Assembly: GCF_029502005.1 (NCBI RefSeq)
Contig: NZ_JAMQOT010000001.1
Location: 186,001 to 250,000 of the forward strand
DNA length: 64,000 nt
From: Natrinema salsiterrestre
Lineage (GTDB): Archaea > Halobacteriota > Halobacteria > Halobacteriales > Natrialbaceae
Direction of reading: 5' to 3'
Shown here: positions 1 to 9,572 of the stretch, piece after piece
How the letters are laid out: each line of letters begins with the position of its first letter
How positions within the stretch are numbered: position 1 is the stretch's first letter
Position numbers and translations under genes: made by a program
The notes under the pieces: model-generated
Database searches by the model: none
Told to the model about the DNA's origin: nothing
What the model saw: only the letters and a program-made list of their open reading frames with translations

Positions 1-821
<821 letters not shown>

Positions 822-824
822 GCC

Positions 825-1901
825 ATGGTGCAGGTACTCCTCCAGGTTCCGGTCATCGGGATGGAGTTCGAAGCGTTCGCCGTCCTGTTCATCGCCGCGC
901 TCGCCGGCGGTGCGTTCGGCGCAGCGCTCGGCGCGCTGCCCTCGTTCGTCTTCACGGGCTTCGTCGTCTTCCTCGGCGAAGGGATCGCGATCCTCCAGAA
1001 CGAGATCGGGAGCGAGCTCAGCGTCGCGGGGGCTGGTGACATCGCGACCGGTGTCACGGGGACGATCGGCTTCGGCGCGGTCACCGGTCCGCACATCGCC
1101 TTCGCCGGCGGCGTCGCCGCGACGGCCTACGCCGGCCGGAAGTACCCCGAGATGGAACCCGACGACTGGGACTACCACTTCGGGAAGAACATCCTGTACG
1201 CGTTCGGGACCAAGCCCGACATCCTCGCGGTCGGTGCGATCTTCGGCGTCGTCGGGATGCTCATCACCCGGATCATGGGCGGTATCGGGTTCCCGACGGA
1301 CAACATCGCGCTGTCCGTCGTCGCGACGGCCTTCCTCGCGCGCCTCGTCTTCGGCTACCCGCTCGTCGGCAAGGTCGGCGGCTCGAGCATCCTCGACATG
1401 ACGCCCTTCGAGCGCGAGGAGAAACGGGTCGCAGCCGACGGCGGTACCGAGACCGCCCGGCTGGCGACCGAACCGTGGCTCCCCCACCAGTACAAGTGGT
1501 CCGGCGTGACCGCGATCGGCATCGTGGGCGGCATCCTCGGCGGCTTCATCTACATCGAGACCGGGAGCATCTTCCTGGGCTACGCGATTTCCGCGATGAG
1601 TCTGCTGTTCCTCAACCTCGGCGTCGAGAAGATTCCGGTCACGCACCACATCACGCTCCTGGGCGCCGTGGGTGCGGTGATCGCGATGCCCGCTATCGGC
1701 AGTGAACCGGCCGCACTGCTCGTCGCCGGTGCGTTCGGCGCGATCAGCGGTCTCTTCGGCGAACTGACCCAGCGGCTGTTCTACTCCCACTCCGGGACCC
1801 ACGTGGACCCGCCGGCGATGGCGATCGCGCTGTTCATGTTCATCCTCGGCCTCCTCTATCTGGCCGGACTCCTGCCGAACGCCGGTTACCTCGGACTCTA
1901 A
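825..1901 (+). CDS. Multi-pass membrane protein linked to glycerol kinase
   Basis: A 358-residue protein with about eight or nine hydrophobic Gly/Ala-rich segments. The N-terminal third carries AGGAFGAALGALPSF and GFGAVTGPHIAFAGG; a polar loop lies around residues 195-220 and the last membrane segment near residue 345. The ATG is three bases after the glpK stop, so it shares the glycerol transcript. A membrane protein next to glpK is known in other haloarchaea and has been proposed as a glycerol facilitator (from memory). I see no NPA motif, so it is not an ordinary aquaglyceroporin of the MIP family. A transport role is inferred from context only. Confidence 0.85.
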   Translation: MVQVLLQVPVIGMEFEAFAVLFIAALAGGAFGAALGALPSFVFTGFVVFLGEGIAILQNEIGSELSVAGAGDIATGVTGTIGFGAVTGPHIAFAGGVAATAYAGRKYPEMEPDDWDYHFGKNILYAFGTKPDILAVGAIFGVVGMLITRIMGGIGFPTDNIALSVVATAFLARLVFGYPLVGKVGGSSILDMTPFEREEKRVAADGGTETARLATEPWLPHQYKWSGVTAIGIVGGILGGFIYIETGSIFLGYAISAMSLLFLNLGVEKIPVTHHITLLGAVGAVIAMPAIGSEPAALLVAGAFGAISGLFGELTQRLFYSHSGTHVDPPAMAIALFMFILGLLYLAGLLPNAGYLGL

Positions 1902-1963
1902 CGGATCGCGGCCAGCGTTCGACGCGACGACCGATTTCGTCGCTATCCGCGTCGCGGAACCGA

Positions 1964-1972
1964 CTTTTTTAG
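1964..1972 (+). promoter_or_regulatory. TATA-like box for the phosphatase gene
   Basis: The sequence CTTTTTTAG lies 26-34 bases before the ATG at 1998, the spacing expected for a leaderless haloarchaeal transcript. There is no Shine-Dalgarno sequence before the ATG. Confidence 0.6.
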
Positions 1973-1997
1973 GCTGCTCGGCCCTCGAGTACCGGTT

Positions 1998-2684
1998 ATG
2001 ACAGTCGATCCGCCGCTCGTCCTCGACATCGACGGCACGCTGACCCGCCCGCAGGGCTGGGGTATCGACCCCCGCGTCTTCGATCCCCTCCGCGAGTGGG
2101 ACGCACCGGTCGTGGTCGCCACCGGGAAGGCGTTCCCGTACCCGGTCGCCCTCTGTCACTTCATCGGGATTCCCGAACTCGTCGTCGCCGAGAACGGCGG
2201 GGTCGTCTACACCGGCGACGACGTCTTCTTCACCGCCGATCGGGAAGCCGCCCGGGCCGTCACCGAGGAGTACCGCGCCGCCGGCTACGACCTCGGCTGG
2301 GGGCCGGAAGACACGGTCAACCGCTGGCGCGAAACCGAGATCGCCGTCAACCTCGAGCAACCGATCGACCCGCTGCGCGAGATCGCCGCGAGCCACGGCC
2401 TCGAGGTGATCGACACCGGCTACGCCTACCACGTCAAGGACGCGGCGCCGAACAAGGGCGAGGGAATCGAGACGATCGCCGACCACGTCGACGTCAATCT
2501 CGGAGACTGCGTCGCCGTCGGCGACTCGATCAACGACGTCTCGACGTTCGAGGCCGTCGGTCGGAGCTTCGCCGTCGCCAACGCCGACGAGGCCGCGAAA
2601 GCGGCCGCCGACGAGGTGCTCGAGGAGATCCACGCCGACGGGACGCTCGCTGTGCTCGAGCGGGTACGGAACGGCGGGGCGTAA
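1998..2684 (+). CDS. pgp: Phosphoglycolate phosphatase, archaeal HAD type
   Basis: Hydrolyses 2-phosphoglycolate in the archaeal-type HAD family (Cof-like subfamily). The 228-residue length fits the family. HAD motif I is LDIDGTLT with Asp10 and Asp12, motif II is the Thr in VVATGK, motif III includes the Lys in the APNKGEG segment, and motif IV is GDSINDVSTF. The cap domain sits between motifs II and III. The promoter box at 1964-1972 supports this start. It ends 17 bases from the convergent end of the next gene. Related sugar-phosphate substrates cannot be excluded from sequence. Confidence 0.9.
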   Translation: MTVDPPLVLDIDGTLTRPQGWGIDPRVFDPLREWDAPVVVATGKAFPYPVALCHFIGIPELVVAENGGVVYTGDDVFFTADREAARAVTEEYRAAGYDLGWGPEDTVNRWRETEIAVNLEQPIDPLREIAASHGLEVIDTGYAYHVKDAAPNKGEGIETIADHVDVNLGDCVAVGDSINDVSTFEAVGRSFAVANADEAAKAAADEVLEEIHADGTLAVLERVRNGGA

Positions 2685-2701
2685 CTGGGCGATACTGCCC
2701 C

Positions 2702-3655
2702 CTACTCGCCGTCACCGAGTACGTCCTCGATCCACCGTTCGGGGACGAGTCGTACCTGACCGTCCGCCTGCAGCGAGTCCGACGTGACGAACGCGATGTC
2801 GTCGCCGCCGGCGACGGCCATCCCGCCTCCGGCGACGATATCCCAGTGGTCCAACACGGCGTCGGGGATGGTCAGCGTTCGATCGCCGTCGATCTCGCTG
2901 CTGGCGACGTACCGAATTTCGTCGCCGTCCCGCATCAGATCGAATTCCTGCGAGGCGAAGACGGCGTCGTCACCGTCGCGAATCCCCCAGAACGCCTCCG
3001 AATTGAGGGACAGGATATTCCGGTTGAACGCACGCTGTGGGACCGGGACTTCGCTGCTGTGTTCGTCGAACGCCGCCGCGCCCAGCCGCTCGTAGGGTTC
3101 GGTTTCGGCCTCCGCAGGCTCGCTCGAAGCGTCGGCGAGGCGCTCCTCGTCGATACCGCTCGCCGCGACGTCCGACCGGTCGGTCGCCGTCGCGTCGACG
3201 TCGCTGTCGAGTCCGGGACTCGAGCCGGCGTCCTCGATGTCGATCGAGCTGCCGGCGACCCGCCCTGCCTCCTCACCGCTCGCGCCCTGACTGCGGCCGT
3301 CTCGCTCCTCGATGTCGCCGAGGTCAGGGCCGGTACTGACGACGTCCGTCTGGTCGACGGCAGTCCGATCGCCGCTGTGGCTCCGGGACGACTGCCGCTG
3401 GGCGAGGCCGATCGCGACGAGTACGCCGCCCAGCGAAACGTGCCCGAAGCTGCGCTCGAGATCGCCTCGGCGGAACGCTCGGACGCCCCGGAAGAGACTC
3501 ACACCGCCGACGACGCCGGCCGGGACGCCGGATTCGATGACGCCACGGACGTATCGTCCCGCCCGCGAGACGTACTCGCGTCCGGCCCTCGGTTCGCGTC
3601 GTTCCGTCTCGACGGCGGCCTCAGCACCTGTCTCGGTCGTCTCTCTCTGAGTCAT
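2702..3655 (-). CDS. Haloarchaeal hypothetical protein with membrane-like N-terminus and AbrB-like C-terminus
   Basis: I do not recognise a named family. The 317-residue protein has a weakly hydrophobic Gly-rich stretch around residues 38-85, a very acidic low-complexity linker (about 90-195), and a structured C-terminal third. The latter contains DRTLTIPDAVLDHW, which resembles the strand-turn core of SpoVT/AbrB swapped-hairpin domains (TIP followed by a short helix), and a related VRLVPERW segment after it. The next gene upstream on the same strand is also a small membrane-like protein. Whether it binds DNA or is a membrane-anchored scaffold is unknown. Confidence 0.75.
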   Translation of the reverse strand: MTQRETTETGAEAAVETERREPRAGREYVSRAGRYVRGVIESGVPAGVVGGVSLFRGVRAFRRGDLERSFGHVSLGGVLVAIGLAQRQSSRSHSGDRTAVDQTDVVSTGPDLGDIEERDGRSQGASGEEAGRVAGSSIDIEDAGSSPGLDSDVDATATDRSDVAASGIDEERLADASSEPAEAETEPYERLGAAAFDEHSSEVPVPQRAFNRNILSLNSEAFWGIRDGDDAVFASQEFDLMRDGDEIRYVASSEIDGDRTLTIPDAVLDHWDIVAGGGMAVAGGDDIAFVTSDSLQADGQVRLVPERWIEDVLGDGE

Positions 3656-3690
3656 GGGAATAGTAGGTGGACGTCGAATAGACGGCGCGA

Positions 3691-4053
3691 TCAGTTCCCG
3701 GCGCTCGAGTCACCGTCGCCCGTCCTATCGGCGAACTCGTCGGTTTCCTCCTCGGCCGACGACTGGACGTCGTCCATGTCGAACGCGGAGCCGACTTCCT
3801 CCTCGTCGATCGCTCGGTCGAGGGTCCCCTTGTCGGTCACCGCGCCCAGCCCCTTCTCCTCGACGGCGGACTGGATCTCGCTCGCGTCGATCGCCGAATC
3901 GGCGGTGTCGCCGTCCGTCGACGACTTCAGTGCTCGCCGGACGATCAGGTACCCCGCCAGCGCCGCGCCACCGGACGCGACGGCACCCGGGACGCCGTAG
4001 CGTTTGTAGCCGAACGTGACCGCTTTCTTGCCGATGGTGTAGGCTCCGATCAT
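3691..4053 (-). CDS. Small hypothetical protein with Gly/Ala-rich hydrophobic segment
   Basis: A 120-residue protein from the ATG at 4053; an earlier TTG at 4080 would add nine residues and looks less likely. Residues 20-40 form a Gly/Ala/Leu hydrophobic segment (GAVASGGAALAGYLI) followed by a basic patch and a long acidic tail. It lies 35 bases before the start of the 2702-3655 gene on the same strand and may share its transcript. Family and function are not recognised. Confidence 0.7.
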   Translation of the reverse strand: MIGAYTIGKKAVTFGYKRYGVPGAVASGGAALAGYLIVRRALKSSTDGDTADSAIDASEIQSAVEEKGLGAVTDKGTLDRAIDEEEVGSAFDMDDVQSSAEEETDEFADRTGDGDSSAGN

Positions 4054-4170
4054 CGTCGAGGCTTGCACCGGACGGGGCAAGAGGACGCGGCTTTCGTACG
4101 AAGCGGCGATCCGGAGCGAACGGCCTCCGAATCGCTACACTGACCTGTGGCCGGCGGTATACGTCGATAC

Positions 4171-4506
4171 ATGGTTTCGCAGCAGGTTATCGCAGTCGCC
4201 GTCGTCGGGGTCGCCATCGTCCTCGGCGGTGCCGTCGCCGTCTATCGGGACGCGACCCGTGTCGGGGTCTCGAGGCCCGCGCTGTGGGCCGGGTTCGTGG
4301 TCGTCACCGCCGGAAGCGGGCTCGCCACGTATCTGGGCCCGCCGGACGTGCCGATTCCCGGCTTGCTCGTGATCGTGATCGCGGGGCCGGCGCTCTACCT
4401 CTTCGAACGCGACGATACGAAACACGGCGACGAACCCGCCGATCCCCACGCCCTCCCTGACGGCCCCGGCGACGAGTCCGCGGGCGATCGCCGACCCGAC
4501 GAGTGA
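4171..4506 (+). CDS. Small three-helix membrane protein
   Basis: A 111-residue protein from the ATG at 4171; a GTG at 4147 would add eight residues. Three hydrophobic segments are visible at about residues 4-24, 37-57 and 62-81, followed by an acidic tail rich in Asp, Pro and Gly. Membrane proteins of this kind are common in haloarchaea; no function is recognised. It is divergent from the gene ending at 3691 and is followed by taw1 after about 50 bases. Confidence 0.75.
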   Translation: MVSQQVIAVAVVGVAIVLGGAVAVYRDATRVGVSRPALWAGFVVVTAGSGLATYLGPPDVPIPGLLVIVIAGPALYLFERDDTKHGDEPADPHALPDGPGDESAGDRRPDE

Positions 4507-4558
4507 CCGGTCGGGACACCGCACGCCTTTTGACTGCGCCCGTGTAACGACTGGCAAC

Positions 4559-5599
4559 ATGAGCGACTCCGCGAGTTCCGGGCGCGACGGAGCGGGCGAC
4601 GCCACTGCCGACGCCGACGGCGACGGCGACGACGGCGGGCCGGCACAGGTCTCGAGTCCGGACTACCACAGCGAGAACCACACGGCCGCCCAGACCTGCG
4701 GCTGGACGGCCAACGCCATGCGCGGCGAGGGGAAGTGTTACAAGAACATCTTCTACGGAATCGAGTCCCACCGCTGCATCCAGATGACGCCGGTCGTCCG
4801 CTGTAACGAGCGCTGTGTCTTCTGCTGGCGCGATCACAAGGGCCACTCCTACGAGATGGACGACGTCCAGTGGGACGACCCCGAGGCCGTCGTCGACGCC
4901 TCGATCAAACTCCAGAAGAAGCTCCTCTCGGGGTTCGGCGGTAACGAGGAGGTTCCCCGCGAGGTCTTCGAACAGGCCATGGAACCCCGCCACGTCGCCA
5001 TCTCGCTGGACGGCGAGCCGACGCTCTATCCCTACCTGCCCGAACTCATCGAGGCCTTCCACGACCGCGATATCACCACCTTCCTCGTCTCGAACGGCAC
5101 CCGCCCGGAGATGCTCCGGGACTGCGACCCGACCCAGCTCTACGTCAGCGTCGACGCCCCCGAGCGCCACACCTTCGACGAGGTCGTCGGCGCGATGGAG
5201 GACGACGCCTGGGAGAACCTCCTCGAGACGATGCACGTCCTGGCGGAGAAAGACGACACCCGAACCGTGCTCCGGACGACGCTCGTCAAGGGCGAGAACA
5301 TGCGCAATCCCGACTGGTACGCCGGGTTCTACCAGCAGGCCGATCCGGACTTCATCGAACTGAAGGCGTACATGCACGTCGGCCACTCGCGAGGCCGTCT
5401 CGACCGGACCGCGATGCCCGACCACGAGGAGGTCGTCGCGTTCGCCGAGGACGTTCGGGAACACATGCCCGGTTTCGAGGAAGTGATGGGCGTGCCGGCC
5501 TCCCGCGTGGCCCTCATCTCGAAGACCAGCGATACGTGGGTCCCGAAGCTGCAGAAGGGAAGCGAGTTCTGGGAGCGCGATCCGGTCACGGGCGACTGA
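4559..5599 (+). CDS. taw1: tRNA 4-demethylwyosine synthase (radical SAM)
   Basis: Makes the tricyclic imidazopurine of wyosine at G37 of tRNA-Phe, using pyruvate and S-adenosylmethionine. The 346-residue protein has the radical-SAM CxxxCxxC cluster at Cys82, Cys86 and Cys89, and three further cysteines at 47, 60 and 73 that match the second iron-sulfur cluster of TYW1. SLDGEPTLYPY and YVSVDAPE segments follow in the expected order. The first 35 residues are an acidic haloarchaeal extension. A CCTTTTG box lies about 28-33 bases before the ATG. No other wyosine genes are adjacent. Confidence 0.95.
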   Translation: MSDSASSGRDGAGDATADADGDGDDGGPAQVSSPDYHSENHTAAQTCGWTANAMRGEGKCYKNIFYGIESHRCIQMTPVVRCNERCVFCWRDHKGHSYEMDDVQWDDPEAVVDASIKLQKKLLSGFGGNEEVPREVFEQAMEPRHVAISLDGEPTLYPYLPELIEAFHDRDITTFLVSNGTRPEMLRDCDPTQLYVSVDAPERHTFDEVVGAMEDDAWENLLETMHVLAEKDDTRTVLRTTLVKGENMRNPDWYAGFYQQADPDFIELKAYMHVGHSRGRLDRTAMPDHEEVVAFAEDVREHMPGFEEVMGVPASRVALISKTSDTWVPKLQKGSEFWERDPVTGD

Positions 5600-5657
5600 G
5601 TACTCGAGACGTGAGTCGGCGAGAACATTTACGTGCCGAACCGAAGAACTCCCTCAG

Positions 5658-6473
5658 GTGACCCTCCGATCGTTCATCGACGACGTCGGTTCGCACGACC
5701 GGCGGATCGCCGTCCTCAACGACGATGCGTCGGGGCCTCTCGATCGGATGCTCGCCGATACCTTCGAGAACCAGCCGATCGACGTCGAGTCGGGCGTGAC
5801 GATCCCGCCCGATTCGGACCTCCCCCCGGAAATCGACGCCGCGCTCGAATCGGACGGGGATACGGCCCTCCTCTTCGAGGACGGCCGGCCGGTCGCCGCC
5901 TCGCCGATGCTCGAGCTGTACGACGCGATCCTCGCGATCAACTCCGATCTGTTCATCACCGGCGCGCGCGGCGTCGGCGAGATCGAACTCCCGGCCGTCC
6001 TCGCGAACCTCGACGAGACGCGACTGCAACTCTGTGGCTACCCGCTGTCCGACAAGGAGAAGCTCCTCCTGATACTCGTCTCCCGATTCATCGAACAACG
6101 CGCCTGGGCGGCCGGGAGCGGGACGCTCCGATCGGCGTTCCAGCGGCTCTCGCGAATCGGCGACGAGATCGGGACTCGAGACGTCTATACCGAGATAGCG
6201 GACACGGACGTCGACACGCACGTTTACGGGATCGACGACGGCACGACAGTGGACCTCGACGTGACGGTCCACACCGGAACGAGCGAGGAGTACCGCGACG
6301 GCTGGTTCGTCGTCTACGAACCGGACGACGCCGCGGCGTCCGCCGAGGACCCGATCAGCGACCCCATCGCGCTGGTCTGCCTCGAGACCGAACGGCGCAT
6401 CTGGGACGGCTTCTGGACGTACGATCCCGACCGCGTCGCCGCGATCGGGGACTATATCGACCGAGAGCTGTAG
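5658..6473 (+). CDS. DICT sensory-domain protein
   Basis: A 271-residue soluble protein starting with GTG, with ATTTACG about 26-32 bases upstream as the promoter box. The N-terminal half (LRSFID, IAVLNDD, ALLFEDGRPVA, ITGARGVGEIELP) looks like the DICT domain, a sensor module often linked to GGDEF, EAL or HTH domains. Here no output domain is visible; the C-terminal half is acidic with several Trp residues in a WDGFWTY segment. The gene ends five bases before the convergent flippase gene. The DICT assignment is by memory of the family pattern. Confidence 0.75.
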   Translation: MTLRSFIDDVGSHDRRIAVLNDDASGPLDRMLADTFENQPIDVESGVTIPPDSDLPPEIDAALESDGDTALLFEDGRPVAASPMLELYDAILAINSDLFITGARGVGEIELPAVLANLDETRLQLCGYPLSDKEKLLLILVSRFIEQRAWAAGSGTLRSAFQRLSRIGDEIGTRDVYTEIADTDVDTHVYGIDDGTTVDLDVTVHTGTSEEYRDGWFVVYEPDDAAASAEDPISDPIALVCLETERRIWDGFWTYDPDRVAAIGDYIDREL

Positions 6474-6478
6474 CCCGC

Positions 6479-7924
6479 TCACCACAGCTCGAGTCGCGAA
6501 CTGCGGACGACGCCTCTGATCGTGACGCGGAGTTTTCGGCTGATGGCCGCCAGCGTGAGGCCGTACACTGCCGCACCCAGCGCGACGATCGCGAGGAGCT
6601 GATACCAGTGATCGATTGTGGCGGCGCGCTCTAGCGGGACGATGACGGCGAACATCACGAGCCCGGCCGCGAGCTGTTCGCCGAACGTCCGCGGGAACAG
6701 GACGACCGTCGACAGCTCGCGCTTGACGACGACGGCGGAGAGGGCGTAGCGGAGGGTTTCCGCGACGACCGTCGCGACGACGACGCCGATCGCGCCGTAG
6801 GCGAGCGTCAGCGCGACGCCGAGGGCGACGTTGATCGCCAGCGTCAGCGCCGAGATCCGCGTGTTGACGTCCGGTCGGTCGATCCCGTAGAGCACGCTCG
6901 TGAGCACGCCGGCCTGCGTCTTCGCGATCTGGTACGCCGCGAGTCCGACGAGCAGCGTCGCGGCCGCGGCGTACTCCGACCCGAAGAGCGTCACCACGAG
7001 TCGTTCCGGCATCGCGACGGCTCCGAAGAACATCGGGATCGCGATGATGCTCGTAAACGAGAGCGTGTTCGAGACGTCGGTCCCGAGCGTCTCGCCCTCG
7101 CTGTGACGGCGGCTCACGCGAGCCATCAGCCCGCTCGAGGCGGCCATCGTCACGAACGTCGCCGGGACCGTGAGCTTGAGCGCGACCTCGTAGTGGCCGG
7201 CGGCGGCGGGTGCGAGCAGGTAGCCCAGAAGGATGATGTCGAAGCGGTCGTAGGCCTGCCCGAGAAACGAGTTCGGAATGCTGTACCTGGCGTACGACCA
7301 GAGGCTCGCGACGGTCTCTCGAGACGGAGCGACCGGCCGCGTTCGGACGAAGTACCAGAGGACCGGAACCGTCAGGAACGTCGCGGCGGCGAGTCCGTAG
7401 GCCATGCCGGCCGCGCCGAACCCGATCAGGATCAGGCCCAGTTGGATCGGGAAGGTGAGCACCGATCGAAGCGTGTCGGTCCACATCGAGGCCCCGACGC
7501 GGCCGCGCGCCTGGACGATCAGATCGAGCGGTTCGAAGAGCGTGACCGCGAACAGCAAGAGGACGAACAGTATCGGCGCTTCGGGGAGCCCGGTGTAGGA
7601 GACGAGCCGGTTCGAGGTGATGACGGCAACTACCACGGCGAGTGCCATCCACACCAGCGTGAACAGGCCCTGACTGCCGATCAGCTCCCCCGACGGGGCG
7701 TCGGCCTCCGAGTACCGCTTCTTGACCGCCGTTCCCCACCCGTTGACCGCCCGATCGGCGATCTTCACCAGCGAAAAGAGGAGGTAGTAGCCGCCGAACC
7801 CGGTCGGCCCGAGCGCCCGCGCGAAGACGATCGTTCCGAGAAAGCCGATCGCGGCCATCGTGAACTTCGCGGCCGTCGCCTTGACCGTCTCGCCGCCGAG
7901 ACTGACCGACGTCGCATCACTCAT
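6479..7924 (-). CDS. Polysaccharide/oligosaccharide flippase (Wzx/RfbX-like)
   Basis: A 481-residue membrane protein of the MOP superfamily, expected to flip lipid-linked sugars across the membrane. About 12-14 hydrophobic helices are visible, beginning with AAKFTMAAIGFLGTIVFA and GPTGFGGYYLLFSLVKI, the usual start of the polysaccharide biosynthesis family. It is the last gene of the minus-strand surface-glycan cluster, 99 bases after the sulfatase-like gene. It is the only flippase in the cluster, which suggests lipid-linked oligosaccharide or polymer export. The actual sugar substrate is unknown. Confidence 0.9.
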   Translation of the reverse strand: MSDATSVSLGGETVKATAAKFTMAAIGFLGTIVFARALGPTGFGGYYLLFSLVKIADRAVNGWGTAVKKRYSEADAPSGELIGSQGLFTLVWMALAVVVAVITSNRLVSYTGLPEAPILFVLLLFAVTLFEPLDLIVQARGRVGASMWTDTLRSVLTFPIQLGLILIGFGAAGMAYGLAAATFLTVPVLWYFVRTRPVAPSRETVASLWSYARYSIPNSFLGQAYDRFDIILLGYLLAPAAAGHYEVALKLTVPATFVTMAASSGLMARVSRRHSEGETLGTDVSNTLSFTSIIAIPMFFGAVAMPERLVVTLFGSEYAAAATLLVGLAAYQIAKTQAGVLTSVLYGIDRPDVNTRISALTLAINVALGVALTLAYGAIGVVVATVVAETLRYALSAVVVKRELSTVVLFPRTFGEQLAAGLVMFAVIVPLERAATIDHWYQLLAIVALGAAVYGLTLAAISRKLRVTIRGVVRSSRLELW

Positions 7925-8023
7925 CGCTTCCGGGGACCCGTTCGCACTCGTTCAGCCCGCCGCACCGACGATGGCCAGCCGGACCCGTCGCCGACCGGTC
8001 GATCGCTCGGGGCGAGATCACCG

Positions 8024-9433
8024 TCACAGATACCCCAGCTCCTCGAGCTGGGACTCGAGCCCGGAGAGATCGGCCTCGGAGAGGCCCTCGCGCCGCTCGA
8101 GGTCAGCGACCCGCCGATCGAGTTCCGACTCGAGGGCCGCCGGGTCGCAGTCCCCGATGGTGCGGTTCTCGGTCAGATCCTCGAAGTAGTAGCAGTCGGC
8201 CGTCGCGAGCGCGTGGCGTTCGGTGTCGACCGGGGCGACCTCGTAGCCGTCCTCCTCGAGCGAGAGTCGCCGCCGTCTGGAGATCCCGTGGAACTCCGCG
8301 AGCGCGCTCGATCGCGGCTCCAGCGCGGGCGGATCGCTCGAGAGCAGCGGCCGGACCGATTCGCCGCGACGACGGTCCGTCTCGACGCCGGCGAGGTCGA
8401 GCAGCGTCGCGTAGACGTCGAGGTGGTTCACGAGGGCGTCCCGCGTCGCTCGCTCCCCGTTCGCATCGGGCGTCCGATGGTCGGCGCGCGGTCCGGGTGC
8501 GGAGACGACGAGCGGGACCGTCATGACGGGCGGGTAGAGCCCGCTGCCGTGTTCCCACGCGCCGTACTCGCCCAGGGCCTCGCCGTGATCGGCGAGCGTG
8601 ACGATGTAGTCGAACTCGGCGGCGAGTTCCGCGTAGATGTCCCGGTAAATGTCCGACAGGTATCGGACGGCGTCGTCGTACGCGGTGGCGATCCGCGCCG
8701 GATCGTACGGCGGTTCCTCGAGCGTGGCTTTCACGCCGTCGAAGTGCGGCGGGTCCTCGTCCGGATCGGTTCGGTACTCGTCCGGCGGGTCGTACGGCCG
8801 ATGGGCCTCCATGAGGTTCGCGAAGAGGAATTCGCGTTCGCGGTTCCACGACCGGTCGCGAACGTACTCGAGCAGTTCCGCCGCGCCGTCGTCGCGGTGG
8901 CGTCCCTTGAGCCCCATATCTCGGAGCTTCATCAGGGCCCCCTGTTTCAGCGACTGGGTCGTGTCGCAGTCGCCGTCGACGCACCGCCAGACCGCCCGGA
9001 GGTACCGCTCCGGTCCCGCGGACTGGTGGTCGGCGATGAAGGCGTCCCAGTCGAAGACGTTCTCGCCGAGGCCGCGGAGCCGCCAGCCGCCGTCGAACTC
9101 GTCGAATCCGTGGTGCCAGCCCAACCGTTCCGAGACGTTGACGTTACAGCTGAACGCGCGCGTCCGATAGCCGCGGTCCCGGAGGAGTTCGGGGAGGCGC
9201 GTCGTGTGTCGGTCGAAGTCCTGCGATTTGATCGTCACGCCGGCCTCGCTCGCGTACAGGCCGGTGAACAGCGAGGCGTGGGCCGGTGCCGTCCAGTGGC
9301 TCGTGCTCCACGCGTTCGCGAACTGCACGCCCGGTAGCCAGTCGAAGTGCTCGTTGAACGAATCCGCTCGAAGCGTATCGAGCACGACGAGGGCGATCGA
9401 CGGGTCGTTTCCCATGGTCGCGGTTCCGCTCAT
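8024..9433 (-). CDS. Sulfatase-fold hydrolase/transferase with Thr in the nucleophile site
   Basis: A 469-residue member of the alkaline-phosphatase superfamily. The metal-site LDTLRAD is near residue 15 and ADHGEALGEYGAWEHG is in the second half, as in sulfatases. The nucleophile loop reads SHWTAPAHASLFTG: the C/S-x-P-x-R formylglycine motif is replaced by T-A-P-A-H. Thr is the usual nucleophile in phosphodiesterase and phosphotransferase members, so sulfate ester cleavage is not assured. The protein ends in LEELGYL. The start at 9433 (MSGTATMG) is preferred; a later ATG at 9415 is possible. It sits between the pyruvyl-transferase-like gene and the flippase. Confidence 0.88.
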   Translation of the reverse strand: MSGTATMGNDPSIALVVLDTLRADSFNEHFDWLPGVQFANAWSTSHWTAPAHASLFTGLYASEAGVTIKSQDFDRHTTRLPELLRDRGYRTRAFSCNVNVSERLGWHHGFDEFDGGWRLRGLGENVFDWDAFIADHQSAGPERYLRAVWRCVDGDCDTTQSLKQGALMKLRDMGLKGRHRDDGAAELLEYVRDRSWNREREFLFANLMEAHRPYDPPDEYRTDPDEDPPHFDGVKATLEEPPYDPARIATAYDDAVRYLSDIYRDIYAELAAEFDYIVTLADHGEALGEYGAWEHGSGLYPPVMTVPLVVSAPGPRADHRTPDANGERATRDALVNHLDVYATLLDLAGVETDRRRGESVRPLLSSDPPALEPRSSALAEFHGISRRRRLSLEEDGYEVAPVDTERHALATADCYYFEDLTENRTIGDCDPAALESELDRRVADLERREGLSEADLSGLESQLEELGYL

Positions 9434-9572
9434 CCTACCAGACCCCTCACAAAGAACCTGCCCCCGGCAGGAGAACGGAACGCGGTATTGCACGTCGGTT
9501 CCGGCCGGGAGGATACCGTTTCGACCCGGAGCGTCACCGAGGGCGCTATCGGCCGTCGGTTCCCGGTCATAC

